64,000 nt of DNA from Jackrogersella multiformis (GCA_902806575.1 CADCXD010000010.1:1674001-1738000); one strand, 5' to 3'. Positions 22,289 through 34,029 are shown, numbered from the stretch's first letter. The notes: generated from the sequence alone by a model not told the origin. Numbers and translations are program-made.

Positions 22289-24357
22289 CTAGCGAGCACC
22301 CGCGAATGTAGCTCCCATCCCGGCAGCCCCCGCCCCCATTCCTTGGAGCTTGGCTGCGAGCTGGGGATACTTTTCTTGGACTTGAATCTGCGTCCGCGTG
22401 GCTTCCGCGTACGAAAGCGCATTTACGATCTCTCCAGGCGTCCTAGCGAGCTCGGCTGCACGCTCGAAGTACGAAAGCGCCTCAGTAATCTTGCCCTGTT
22501 GGAGAAGTAGTTGGGCCATCGTAGCCACGGCGATGTCGCATTCAGGATCAACTGTAAATTGTTAGCACACCCCTTTTCATCTTAATTTTCCAATATTGCC
22601 CTTACTAATCAATGCCTTCTCGCATAGCTTCTCGGCTTCGGTGAATTCGGACTTTTGTTGGAAAAGCGCTAGTGCCTTGTTGATCAGGGGTAACACGTTC
22701 ATCGCCATGGGCTTAGCCTGCTTTTCCATCTCCATGGCCGTGTCGAACTTCTGGATGGCTTCATCATACATGGATTGGTCCAGGAGCAATTCACCGTAGT
22801 AGTTGTAAACGTCGGGGACCTTGTCGAAGTTCTTGACGCACCGGCGGAACGTCGCCATCGAAGATGCCACAGACCCCATCTTGTATTGCGTCACGCCAAG
22901 CTGGATATGTGAGAAGATGAACGAACCGTCGAGGTCGATCGATTTCTGATAATCCTTGGCGGCGTCTTGGTATTCGCCATGAATGAAATGCAACTGGGCA
23001 CGGTGGTAGTAAATATCCGGGTCCCTGTCGTTCTGCTTCAAGGCCTGCTCTAGGTCCGAGGCAGCACTGTTCCGATCGCCTACCAGCAGGGGTCAGTTTC
23101 GACGCTCTTCCAAACCACGGAGCACAGATCACTTACCCATTTCTAGATGCATACTTGCTCGCTTAACGTAGCTCTGAGTATAGGATGGGTCTAGCTCGAT
23201 ACTCTTATCCATGTCTCGTAAAGCCTGTTCTTGCGATCCACGCAGATTTCTGAAGGTGCCCCTTAAATTGTAGGCAAGCGCCTCGTAGTCGCCTAGGTCG
23301 CCAAATTCCAAGGCCTTCTCGAATGCATTCGCCGCCTCTTCATAGCCTTCATGGGTTTTCTTTTCCATCGCCTGAAGTCCGATTTGCAATTCTCCCAGAC
23401 CAGTTGATTCCTCCAGTTCCACATCGTCTTCTAGGCCTTCGGGCCGAGGCTTCGCTCGGAAACTCTGGATATAGTTGGAGACAAATGTCGGACTCGGCAG
23501 CTTGTTGGGGTCCTTAGAAGTGATGATATTTTCCGCTTTCTGCTCGGCGACTTTCTTAAGCAATCTCTCGACGGCATTAGTGCTGGAGTCGGTCTTGAAC
23601 TCGTCGATGATACAGCTAGCAGTGTAATCAAGAAGCGATTCACTGAACTGCGATAGATGTTCGTAAGCATTAGCTCTTCGGTTTAGCGCCTTGACGTATG
23701 TGGGATCGAGACTGATAGCGGCGGTAGTGTCTTCAACGACCTTGTCCCAGACACTAAGGGCATTGTAACAGGCAGCCCTGTTAGAGTAGAAGATAGAGTC
23801 GGGCTTGCAGAGAATGGCCTTGGAGTAAAGTTCGATAGCTCGATTATAATCTTTACTGCCATAGGCCTTGTTGCCGGAGTTTTTGAGTCGCAAAGCATAG
23901 TCCCGACGCTGCTCGTCGGTGAATGTGGCGACGGTGGTCTCATCGATCTCGGGTAGTTCATCGGCGGGTTCTACCGTCGGAGCCTTCGGTTGTTCGCCTG
24001 ATGATGAAGGAGACTTAGATGGTTCGGCCTGGCGCTCTGCTTCTTTTCGTTTCCTCCTCTCCTTCTTGCTGAGTTTCGTTTGCGCGGCGGTTTTCGGTTT
24101 CTGCTCGAGTGGGGAAAATGTAAGTTATCACGACCAAGATATGGAAGGATAGGAATAGCATGACTAACAGCATCATTAAGATAGTAGACGACACCAGCAC
24201 TAGTGACTACAACAGCTACTCCTGCGATAGTATATACTAATGCTTTATTATCAGATGCCCAATTGGTGAAGCGATTCCAGATAGAAGATTCTACCGGGAC
24301 AATAACTGGTCGGGCTAAGGGAGGCATTGGCGGCGGAGCTGCAGAAGCACGAGACAT
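22289..24357 (-). CDS. TOM70: Mitochondrial import receptor TOM70
   Basis: TOM70 is the outer-membrane receptor that takes hydrophobic precursors, such as metabolite carriers, from cytosolic chaperones and hands them to the TOM channel. The model is complement(22289..22551, 22606..23079, 23137..24100, 24169..24357), 629 aa, the expected family length. An N-terminal membrane anchor lies at about residues 39-60 ([13 protein letters not shown]), followed by a very basic Lys/Arg linker ([12 protein letters not shown]) and TPR repeats through the rest, for example [21 protein letters not shown]. The C-terminus contains the canonical paired TPRs seen in the family. It diverges from the class IV aminotransferase across 0.67 kb. 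Confidence 0.95.
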
Positions 24358-25022
24358 TATGGCATATATGTAAGGATATGGTTAATTGTATGGTAGGTGG
24401 TGGGGGGAGAGAGAGCGACAAAGGGAAGCGAGTCGATGTCGCGAGATGGTTTGTCGGGTATGAGGGCTCGATGATGTTGTTGCAGGAAGCTTTACCAAAA
24501 ATCGATATAATGGATCAAAAATCGTCTGCACGCGCAAAAAAATGTTTAGCTAACTTTTTACGTAGTACATAGGTAGTACGTACCTACGTATTTTAATGGG
24601 TACAGGGGTACATATCTGGTAAGTACCTCACCTAGGTAGCTTACCTATGTAGGTACAAGACTTCACTCACTTTAGCGCGACCCAGTTTAACATGCGCTGT
24701 TCTGTCGAAGCTTAACACCCTGTTGGCCCACAATCTCTCGTCATGAATCGAAGATGTTTATTGATGTACATACGTGTACGTACCGCATTTGTCATCCCCG
24801 CGGTGATGGATCTGATTCAAGATAGAAATACCCCACCAGTCTCATATGTCATATCTGATGGATAAATATGCACATAAATAATATCTACAATATTTAAATT
24901 CATACTCAGGTACCTACCAAAGTAAATACTACCCTCAATTATCCCCACCAATAACCTAAGGTTAACAACCTAATGTCAACAGATATAACATAACAGACCA
25001 GTACTAGTAACAGGCATGTACG
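24358..25022. promoter_or_regulatory. Divergent promoter region of TOM70 and the class IV aminotransferase
   Basis: The region lies between two start codons facing away from each other. Palindromic GTACCTAC and CACCTAGGTAG words are concentrated at 24560-24655. No gene is seen. Confidence 0.55.
24560..24655. repeat. Cluster of palindromic TACCTAGGTA-type words
   Basis: Repeated TAGGTAGTACGTACCTACG and CCTAGGTAG arrangements lie within 100 nt, upstream of TOM70. Confidence 0.55.
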
Positions 25023-25919
25023 ATGGACGATTTCCGTATATTCACGTCCATCCGATATGATCCCTCACTCCTGGAAGCTACAGGTCTCGGGTTTACCAAT
25101 ATCGGATGGAATCAGGAACCTTCCCCCTTCTATATGCTGGACCTCCACCGGGACCGCATGCTAAGAGCTGCTATCCATTGGGGATGGACAGCTGCCGTAG
25201 CTACCATTTCCGGGCAAGAAGGTCTACAAACTCTACAAAGGTTTCTTCAGAATATCACCAACGAACCTGACAATGGACCACATCGGGTGATGATTACTCT
25301 AGCTCCAGATGGGAGCTTAGGTAGTCAAATATCATCTCTCCCGGAGACGCATTTGAATAATTTACTCCCTGAATACTTGCCAAGTCCAAGTCCGAATTCG
25401 AGTCCTACAGGTTCGGTTCAGGTTAGAAAAGGCAAGGTTCCAATCACAGACACCGTGTACGACATCGTTCTCGATAACCAAAGGACAACAAAATCGGAAT
25501 TCACTCATTATAAGACCACTTTTAGAGATATGTATAACGATGCAAGAAAGCGAGCTCAAGTAAAGCTAGGAGACAAGAAGGAAGTGCTTCTTGTCAACAA
25601 CGACAGACATATTATGGAGGGTACCATAAGTACCCCTTATTTCTGGAGAGGTGGGAAATGGGTCACCCCTCCCGTTCCAAGAGAATTCGACGCATCTCGG
25701 GGGAGTGGTGGAAACGACGGAACGACTAGAAGATGGGCACTAGAGAGGTATCCCCGACTTACACGGCCTTAGTTTAGAACTTGAAGGAATGGCACTAACC
25801 GATTTAGGAATATCGCTGCCGAAGAAGTTGTCCTTGCTGATTCACTAGTTGACGGTGAAGAATGCTGGATAAGCAACGGACTTCGAGGCTTCATTTCTGG
25901 AAAAGTGAATTTACACTAA
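25023..25919 (+). CDS. Class IV aminotransferase, aminodeoxychorismate lyase-like (ABZ2-like)
   Basis: Fold-type IV PLP enzymes of this kind include aminodeoxychorismate lyase, which makes p-aminobenzoate for folate. The model is join(25023..25747, 25808..25919), 278 aa; the last exon restores AAEEVVLADSLVDGEECWISNGLRGF-type family sequence that would be lost if the first exon were read through to its nearby stop. Visible: an N-terminal strand with Arg-rich RDRMLRAA; the PLP-lysine region HYKTTFRDMY; MEGTISTPYFW, the typical cofactor-phosphate loop; and ISNGLRGF near the C-terminus. ADC lyase is the best functional call; another class IV aminotransferase specificity is possible. Confidence 0.82.
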
Positions 25920-27612
25920 GTACCAAGCCGTGGGCTGTCTATAAGAGAGTGCCAACAGGACCATTGCGACACCGCGTGATAAATGGAGCCTAACAGACTT
26001 GTATGAAAAGACAAGCCAGATAATCATCTTGGTCGAAAAGCATGTTGGCCGTATCCATAGGAATTATTTCATAGGCAGTTATCAAGTAAGACCACCGAAG
26101 TAATAAGTATTATTGACAGTGGAAGTATATACCTACCTAAGTTATGCCAGCATACGCGCTTAACCTCTTGGTTTATTTCTCCTGGTCGATTACACGGCGG
26201 CTGAGTCTGTAAGCTGACATAGCACATAGTTGACGTGGCTACCAGAAAGACCTGTTTTGGCCTCTTCAATCTTACAGTTAGGGTATTATATCTCTAGTGT
26301 GATCTCTAGTATGATCTCTTCAGAGGTAGACGCGGAAATTCGAGTCCGTCCATACTAAAGGGTTATTCATCAACTAGTTGGCGGAAGATGCTCCTGGCTG
26401 AGGGGTCACTGTAAGACGTTCGAGGAGTAACCAAAGTGGTTAGACAACTTAAGTATCAACTTCTCGCAGTAGCGACAGCTTTCACATGATATCTACGGAT
26501 AATTCTCGCCGTTGTCGTCGTCTTGTGTACTCAATTGTCAGTTTCCCGTCTCCAACAGACGGGATGTCATCATAAATTACAACAAGGATTTACGTACATG
26601 TTAAGCAGTCACGCCGACGTCGAATAGTTCCCGTTATATATGTTACATATGTGTACCCAGATGGATGACTTGGCCTTCTATTCTTATTTACATATCGTTA
26701 CTTTATAATCATATCGAAACAATGGGTATGATTACTTACACGTGTAGAAGGCTCATAGAATAATATACACAACCTCCTCAACCACCTAGGTACGTAAAGT
26801 TTAACAAAAGTTTGGTTTACTATCATGGAAACGGTTTCCTTTGGGAGTTCTACGAAAGAGCACCCTCTCCAGCATCGCAGGTTACCTAGCTAGGTACCTA
26901 AGTAAGCATATAGAGTAAGTGATGTGGCAACGACGAAGCTAAGCCGAAACAAACTATAGGTGTTACATTGGTTCCTGTGACTTTCCCGCTGTCGCTCTTG
27001 TGCCTACCTAGTGGATAATTCATATTCATTGTGGAAGTTCTCGAGTACATGTATAGGTACCTTAGGGATAGGTAGGTCTCTAAACTCATATCGCTCTTGT
27101 CAATATACCTACCTAAGGTAATACATGTAGGCTGCCTAAGTTTGTACATGTAATGACTATAGATATGTAACCCTTGATGTGACCTTCCCTTAACCACTCG
27201 TTACAGGTATCACTACTTAGGTAATTTAAGGGGAAGTCCCTTGATACATACTTTGTACCCCTATTTGTGCTTCAATTCTAAGCGAAGGAAGGAATGACTT
27301 CCATCTATAGTCATAGTTACCTAGGTAGAGTTGTGGCACTTTCTAGCACTGGTTCTCGATTTCATTTTCGTTAGTATGACAAGCAAGAGCGATATAGAAA
27401 GTCTCAGGTATTATAAGGTTGACATTTTCCTCCATCCCTCAAGTCTACCCAGTCCTCTTCTCTCCCACACTCAATCTTCATCCAACATATATCCAAGCAT
27501 ATCTTTTCCTTCCACCTCATTACCATCGATCATTATTTACAGTTTCATTCTGTGTAAAAACTCGGCCACCATCTACCTCTACAACAAGCACCCAAGCCAA
27601 CCTAAAGTCACC
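25920..27612. other. Intergenic region upstream of the aspartic protease
   Basis: AT-rich, with CTAGCTAGGTACCTAAG near 26888-26903 and more such words to 27120. The last 200 nt before the protease start are pyrimidine-rich and probably its leader. No gene recognised. Confidence 0.5.
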
Positions 27613-29188
27613 ATGATTACCGCCACTTCTGGTCAGAACAAGTTCAAACAGGACCTAGGCCTCACCAAGGTCAAGGTCATCCACAATGAGAAATACAAAC
27701 GCCATGGCACTAAGTCATATGTCCATTCGTTGAACCGTTTCCGTTTTGAACCAACCAAGCCTGGCCCTTACTTCCATATCGACAAGATCAGGCAGCATAG
27801 CGTCCTCCCTGAGCAGCTCAAGGCAGTTGTCGGGGGCACAGTCCACACAGAGCGAACGCTTGTCAAGAAGGACGACCCCGGAGACGATGGCCAGAGTACG
27901 GAAGTTACTGCTGAAGACCAACAGAATGACTCCATGTATATCTGCGAGGTTGGAATCGGCGATCCCGTTCAGAAATTGCTACTCGATTTCGATACTGGTT
28001 CCGCTGACACATGGGTTAGTAAAAGCCATTTGCATTCTTCAAAAACTTTCATCTAAAATTTGTCTTAGGTCCGTTCGACTCTCGAGCATAAATCTGCTCA
28101 CTCAGGCCAAGCTTTTGACCCCAAAAAGTCGAAGACTTTCCAGAAGCTGTCGGGAAAGAAATGGAAGATCCAGTATGGAGACGGCTCGACTGCTTCGGGC
28201 GACTGTGGCAGCGACACGCTCATTTTGGGTAATCTGACCATCAAGAAGCAGACAATTGAGTGTGCCACCAAGTTATCTCGACAGTTCTCTTCGGGTACCA
28301 GCGATGGTCTCCTTGGTCTAGCCTGGGGCAAGCTCAACACGGTCACGGACTCTGGAGAGGCCGACCCCCAAGCCACCCCTGTCGAGAACATGATCAAGCA
28401 GGATGATATCCCCAAGGAAGCCGAGCTTTTCACCTCAGCCTTTTACAGCTCGCGTGACAAGGATCCCAAGTCGTTCTATACTTTTGGTTTCATTGACGAG
28501 GATCTCGTTCAGAAGTCTGGCCAGGACATCCACTGGACCCAAATCGACAACAAGGAAGGTTTTTGGTCGTTCTCGTCCGAGTCGTGGTCCATCAATGGTG
28601 AGAAGATTGAACTTAGCGGCAACGCTGCCATCGCGGACACAGGTACCACTCTAGCCCTCATATCAGACAAGGTGGTTGAAAAGATATACGATCAGATCCC
28701 TGAAGCGAAGTACGATTGGCTTAACCAAGGCTACATCTTCCCAACCACGGTGAAATTAGACGACATACCAGAGATAAAGGTGGCTGTTGGCGACCAGGAA
28801 TACGTGATTCAGAAGGAAGACTTAGCTTTCGCTCTCACGGATGACAAGAAGAACTGGTACGGAGGTATACAGAGCCGTGGCATGATGCCCTTTGATATCC
28901 TCGGCGATACATTCCTGAAGAGCGTCTACGCTGTAAGTCACCCTTCCTTTTCGTACTCCTTTTCATTTTCCATGTCTTTTCTCCCGTTACCGAACATCCC
29001 TTTACCAGAAGAGGTTGGCCTGACATGCCACCCAACAGATATGGGACCAGGGAAACAGACGATTGGGCCTGGTGCCAAAGATCGAAGAGACACAGAGTCT
29101 CGAGCCGCCTCCTGACAGCCCTGGCTCCGGCACCGGTGGTGGGGAGAAAGACGAGGCCACAGAGATCAATGACGACGACATCGTTTAA
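27613..29188 (+). CDS. Pepsin-type (A1) aspartic protease without visible signal peptide
   Basis: A1 aspartic proteases cleave proteins with two catalytic aspartates. The model is join(27613..28014, 28069..28932, 29039..29188), 471 aa. Both active sites are present: DTGSAD with Asp127 and ADTGTT with Asp324, together with the flap IQYGDGST and a hydrophobic-hydrophobic-Gly motif FDILGDTFLK. The start at 27613 has a CACCATG context and a charged N-terminus with no signal peptide. An in-frame ATG at 27331 would add a hydrophobic stretch followed by Ser/Pro-rich sequence that looks like leader; I prefer 27613. The last exon ends in an acidic Gly/Asp-rich tail. A non-secreted or unconventionally targeted protease is inferred from the missing signal. 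Confidence 0.87.
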
Positions 29189-30716
29189 AACGGTATGTTC
29201 TTAAATCGACCATGAAAACATAAGAACTCGTTCGGGCTACATGTTAGATGGAATTAGTGGGTTGTTGGAGGTACAGATTGAAGAAGCAGGTTCCTATGGG
29301 TATTCTCTCTCACTTCGGATTTCTTGGCCGTGTTTCATTATTGGCGATTGTTTGTCGGATCAAGGCTGCTTACCTACACTTTGTACTATTGCTAGACAAT
29401 GATGCTGTCGTAGTCCTGTCCTTAACTCACCTAAACAGAATGGAATTGCTACAATTTTATCCCTATTTCCTTGCCGCCATTCTTGATGATTAGTTCGCGT
29501 CGAATTTAGTACTACTGTAATGTTTAAGCACGCCTGAGCCAAATAGATGTAATGTCTATACGTTGATAAGGGTCCTAATAATGACATGAGTTTCCGTGGC
29601 TTAGTTTATCGAACAAGAGTTTAGATAGCCCACGAGGTTAGTAGTTACCTTGGCGATGAAATTTCCTGTTTCCGAGCTAACTAGCAACCACCACCCACCC
29701 CCTAATTCCCCCAGGGTGGCAGTGGTCAGTTATTTCCGCTACGCGTCGAACACGGCGATACGGCTACCCCGGAACGAGTTTGGAGAGGAGATGGATGGCT
29801 CTCTTAGTCAAAGTTCACTATAGACAGGATTCCAAACAATCGGCATAACATGACATTTCGGAAACACGTATATATACCAGAACATGTAGTCCAACAAATC
29901 AAATCACATATCAACGTCACACATCAACATCGCAGCAACATACAACGAGGTCGGTAGAGAGAAGAGAAAAAAGGAGAAGAAGAGGGAGGGGTTTAGGGTA
30001 AATAATTTAGGTTTCCTACGTCCGCTAAGTGAACCGCGCTCTCTAGCCACGCACCCTTTCTTTTTCTTGTCTTTGGTCTTTTTCTTGCTCCCGTGGTGAT
30101 GAACTAAGCTTTCCTTCAGCCTCGGCTGATGCGGTCGCGATGATCCCCAACTACTACCACTTTAGCTCCCTTCTGATAACCTTCGGCGGCCGCTCCGGCC
30201 GAGTAAGATCCCGGCGGTGTCGTGATGGATCTCCCGGGAGGCCGAACAAGCTAGCTTATCATGCGGGGAAAAGGCAAATGTAGAGAAAAAAGCACAAACT
30301 CCACCGAACGCCTATGCGGTATGGGGCCCTCCCAGAAGTCATCGGAAAAACACAGTAAGAGCCAGAGCTAAGAGAATCGAAAAAAGGAAGGAACCAGTTC
30401 AGACGGATGTAGTGGGGAGAAGACACCTCCTGCCCGCGAAACCAAGTCCGGAACCAGTTTCGGGTAGGGACAGCTCTCGTAAGGTTGCTATAGTACCGCA
30501 GGAATGATGATAATGGATAATCTTGTACATTGCCAATGGTAATCCAAGGAGGTGAAGCAGAAAGAGAGCCCCAAGGCTTGATAGCCAGATTGATGCCCTA
30601 AACGATGGTACTGAATGCGCCCAGTCCCGTGGATACGGAACATGCACGCCCAAGTATCCCGCGACCTTTAGCTGGGTGTTTAAAGCCAAAACATCAACAG
30701 CCCATATGGAAACAGA
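29189..30716. other. Convergent region between the aspartic protease and the Barentsz gene
   Basis: It holds the 3' ends of both neighbours. There is a purine-rich stretch near 29955-29995 and a GC-rich island at about 30180-30255. No gene is recognised; a 96-codon frame on the minus strand directly beyond the Barentsz stop is probably 3' UTR. Confidence 0.45.
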
Positions 30717-32918
30717 TCACTGCGGGTAGTAGACAACGCCGGGTCCTGACGGAGGATAGTAATAGCCATCTGGGCTCGGGGTGACCATGCCGTTCATGCC
30801 AACCACGCCACCGGGCATTGGATAACCCTGTGGTGCTGGATAGGGGTTATACGTAGCCATGGGTGGTAGCTGAGACGCATCGTAATAATAGACCATGCCA
30901 TTGACTTCCTGGGCAACCAAATTAGAATTCGGGGTATTCTGTCCGTTGGGCTGGCTAGCAGGGGCCTCGCCTTGAGACTGGGCCTGTTGTGTCCCCGGAA
31001 CAAACGTTGGTGCGGATGGGGGTAACGACCCAGGGTACGGGCCCGAATGATAGTAATAACCCTGCTGGGGTTGCATCATCTGGTATGGCTGATAATAGTT
31101 CTGCTGGGTAAATTGGTTCGGCTGGAAAGGAGCGGCATGAATAGCGCGTTCTGGAATTTGAGAGAGCGGCGTGCCAGTTGAATGCTGAGACGGATACGAC
31201 GGATGTCGGGCATGCGATTCTTGACCCAGGCTGGTTGATACCTGGATGGGAACCTGCTGGTGGAACGCCTGTTGATACGGCTGGGATGGGTTGTGCTGCA
31301 TCTCTGGTGACTCGATGCCAGCTACCGAGACCGCCTTCTGCGGTCGAGGCTGATGCATAGGAATAGGCACTGATCGGTTCTCCTGGAAAGTCGGCTTCTG
31401 GGCAGGGTACTGCATTTGCTGTGATCCGAAATCGTTCATGGAGGGCTGACCGACTCCTGCGGGGCCCTCCGATGGCGCACCGTCAACAGGGGGAAGCTGT
31501 TGCTCCGCTCGAGCTTGCGGAGGAAGCCTGACAACAGGACGAGAAGCGTCATAAGGCAAAGGCGGTCGAGACATGGTAGAACCAGTCGGCGACACCAGAA
31601 AGTCCCTGCCTAAGTCAGGGGCGATAGAAGATCGTCGGCTAAGAGCAATGCTCGGAGTGTATGCACTGCCAGCATAGACACTCCCGCCAAATACACTCGT
31701 TCTCCTTGAGAATCCCCCAATAGACCCAAGACCAGATCTTGGCTTGCCTCGTAACCGTTGGTTCGGACGCATTGCCCTGGGTATGAAGATGAACGACCTA
31801 TCGGTGGCTGGGAAAATATACCGAGGAGGAAAGTCAGGCAAGGAAATGCGAACTGGCTTATCACGTCTTAATGGAGGTCGGTGGTCTGGCAATTTTGTAT
31901 ACTGCCGTACTTGTATGCCGGGGAATATAACTGGCTCTTTAACTCCTGGGAAATAAACCCTGATCTGTACGTTACCAACGTGCTTCTCTGTAGCCATCGT
32001 CCTGTTAATCGGCGTGGAGCTTGATGGGCAGGTGGGAATAAAACCATCGCCGTTTGGGGGGCCGTCGTCAGTAAATGAGGGCCGCGGCTGTCGGACGTGT
32101 ATAGGCTGTGCCACTATCTCGTGCATATCATGAGCCCATGGGCCATTGGTCGTGGGATCAGCCGGACCGTGCATTTGATGGCTATATGTGTTAGCGAAGG
32201 GGATAATATATGGCTGCTGATTTTTGATAACATACTTGATTGGGGGGAAATGACCGGCCATACCGCCACGGCCTCTTCCTCGAGGACCTCTACCAAAAGG
32301 ACGGAAGCCGTTAGCAGATGGGCCAGCGTGCCGATGGTCATGCATGAAGAAGGCTCCTCGGTTGGGAACGAAAGATGGATCCTCGTCCCGTTTGCGCCTA
32401 TATTCATCATGTTCCTTCCGTCGCCGATCAACCGGGGGTTCGTGAGAGTGGTCAGTGTTCACGGTGGCAGAGTTTGAGCTGACCACTATAGGGGCCGAGG
32501 ACTTGGACGGAGGCTCTATAGCTTCTTCAAAATTCATCGCCTGCTCCGGAACAGCTACACTCGAGATGTTCAGATTATTCAGCATGAACTCGGTGTCAGA
32601 TACAGCGTTGGTAGCAGACTTTCTAGGATTCTTGGTAGGGGGGCTGCCGGAAGACTTGGCTTGTGTCCTCTTCACATTGCCATTGCCATTGGCTGCTTGA
32701 CTAGTCAACTTCGGAGCAGCAGGCGTCGTCGGTGAGGTTTCATCAACGTTACTAGTATCGCTGTCGTCGGCTGGGTCAGGATCCTCGGAAGCCATAGACC
32801 CATCGGTTAACGAGTCGTCGTCGATATCGAGCTGATCAACACCTGTCTCTTCCTCGCCTTCATCTTCCACTCGGCGGCGATGGCCGATGATTTTTCTTCT
32901 TCTAACGGCGGCTACCAT
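30717..32918 (-). CDS. Barentsz/CASC3-type exon junction complex protein (eIF4AIII-binding)
   Basis: Barentsz (MLN51/CASC3) clamps eIF4AIII on spliced mRNA as part of the exon junction complex and links splicing to decay. The N-terminus starts MVAAVRRRKIIG, is followed by acidic stretches and a nuclear-type basic patch. The SELOR-type domain is seen in two parts: DPSFVPNRGAFFMHDHR with an RGRGRGG linker, then GPWAHDMHE. The remainder is Pro/Gln/Tyr-rich, ending in repeated YYY/PPSGPG-like sequence. Preferred model: complement(30717..32181, 32236..32918), 715 aa, because a 54-nt stretch with GTATGT, GCTAAC and ATAG signals interrupts the domain. Leaving it in keeps frame and gives 733 aa. Confidence 0.85.
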   Translation of the reverse strand: MVAAVRRRKIIGHRRRVEDEGEEETGVDQLDIDDDSLTDGSMASEDPDPADDSDTSNVDETSPTTPAAPKLTSQAANGNGNVKRTQAKSSGSPPTKNPRKSATNAVSDTEFMLNNLNISSVAVPEQAMNFEEAIEPPSKSSAPIVVSSNSATVNTDHSHEPPVDRRRKEHDEYRRKRDEDPSFVPNRGAFFMHDHRHAGPSANGFRPFGRGPRGRGRGGMAGHFPPIKYVIKNQQPYIIPFANTYSHQMHGPADPTTNGPWAHDMHEIVAQPIHVRQPRPSFTDDGPPNGDGFIPTCPSSSTPINRTMATEKHVGNVQIRVYFPGVKEPVIFPGIQVRQYTKLPDHRPPLRRDKPVRISLPDFPPRYIFPATDRSFIFIPRAMRPNQRLRGKPRSGLGSIGGFSRRTSVFGGSVYAGSAYTPSIALSRRSSIAPDLGRDFLVSPTGSTMSRPPLPYDASRPVVRLPPQARAEQQLPPVDGAPSEGPAGVGQPSMNDFGSQQMQYPAQKPTFQENRSVPIPMHQPRPQKAVSVAGIESPEMQHNPSQPYQQAFHQQVPIQVSTSLGQESHARHPSYPSQHSTGTPLSQIPERAIHAAPFQPNQFTQQNYYQPYQMMQPQQGYYYHSGPYPGSLPPSAPTFVPGTQQAQSQGEAPASQPNGQNTPNSNLVAQEVNGMVYYYDASQLPPMATYNPYPAPQGYPMPGGVVGMNGMVTPSPDGYYYPPSGPGVVYYPQ
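32182..32235 (-). other. 54-nt frame-neutral intron in the Barentsz gene
   Basis: Reading the minus strand, GTATGT opens the segment, GCTAACAC lies near its end and ATAG closes it. The length is a multiple of three and it contains no stop, so retention would insert 18 residues between the two halves of the eIF4AIII-binding domain. Confidence 0.7.
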
Positions 32919-33030
32919 GTTGAAAACGGTATACTGTTCAAAGGAGCGCTATCACGGGAAAGTGGTAGATGAGGGGGGCTTCGAAGCTGAGGAGGGACGG
33001 ACGAGAAGCTTCGTTGCAGAGCAATTGTCG

Positions 33031-33054
33031 ACGGTGACGGTGACGGTGACGGTG
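33031..33054. repeat. (ACGGTG)n hexamer microsatellite
   Basis: About four copies of ACGGTG lie in the region upstream of the Barentsz start, read directly. Confidence 0.65.
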
Positions 33055-33654
33055 CTCGGGCACGACGTGGGCGTCGTGGTGGGTATGGATATCATACGTC
33101 GTTCGGATTGGCGGGTGGGATATCGGACGACGGGCTTCCTTAAGAAATAAAAACCTAAAGGCGAAATAACCGCCTGCGGTGCAGAAAAGAAAGGAAGGCT
33201 TGTCAGGTAAGTCAATTAAGAATCCAGTATGCCTATTTTCCTAGGATCGATCCTCTTTTTTTTTATCCTCCCAAAAACGATAGAAGTCCTCTCTTCCTCG
33301 TCAAGCCGGGTCGGACAACAGCAGGACAGACAGGTAAGAAAGAAGACGGGATAACGAAGGAAATCAAGAGCAACAACTTTTATAGAAAAGCCTCCAGGCC
33401 TGCGAAAGATATTCACAAGCACTAGGGAGGAAGGATTTTTTGGTAAATTTTGTTCTTTAGGTGAGGTGATGTAGTCTTCGAGGAGGGCTTTTTGTTGGAT
33501 GGATGTAGAAGCCAAGCCAAAAGGGTTTAATATTTTGGAAGTTCGAAGTCAGGTCAGGTCAGGATTCAGGTATGCCTGCTTCTAGTTTGGTGTAAGGTTG
33601 AGGTAGGTTTTAGTGGATTAGTGGGTACGGTACGGACGGTACGGGTTCGCTCTA

Positions 33655-33825
33655 CCATACCCTAGGTACCTGGCCTAGGTAGTCGGTACATGCCATACCT
33701 TAGAAGATACCTATGTAGGTAGGTACAGCTGGTAAGCAAATAGAGGTAGCAAGGTACCGGCAAGCCTTGGAGGTAACAAGGTATCGGCAAGGTATTGTAC
33801 CTACCTAGGTACCTAGTGTAGGCGG
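33655..33825. repeat. Dense cluster of palindromic TACCTAGGTA-type words
   Basis: Words such as CTAGGTACCTGG, GGCCTAGGTAG, TGTAGGTAGGTAC and ACCTACCTAGGTACCTAG occur in close succession. It is among the densest groups in the window. Confidence 0.65.
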
Positions 33826-34029
33826 CACCTTCGAGAAAATTGATCTGGACTTGGACTTTCAAGGTTGTCTCCGCTCTGCGGTTTTTGGCTGTAACACTAC
33901 TTGTCATACCGGTAGCTATTCAGGTGACCCAATAGGTGTTGGTCACTGTGGTCCATGCGCAGATTCCCTGTCATTCCGCGAGCGGGACCAATGAGCTGAG
34001 CTTCGATTCGAAGTTGTTTGGAATTGAGC

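Noticed and set aside
26420..26460. AACCAAAGTGGTTAGAC resembling a tRNA A-box region
   Set aside because: No B box or cloverleaf at the right spacing.
30399..30689. 96-codon minus-strand frame directly after the Barentsz stop
   Set aside because: It has no recognisable domain, begins 28 nt after a clear stop, and is best explained as 3' UTR.
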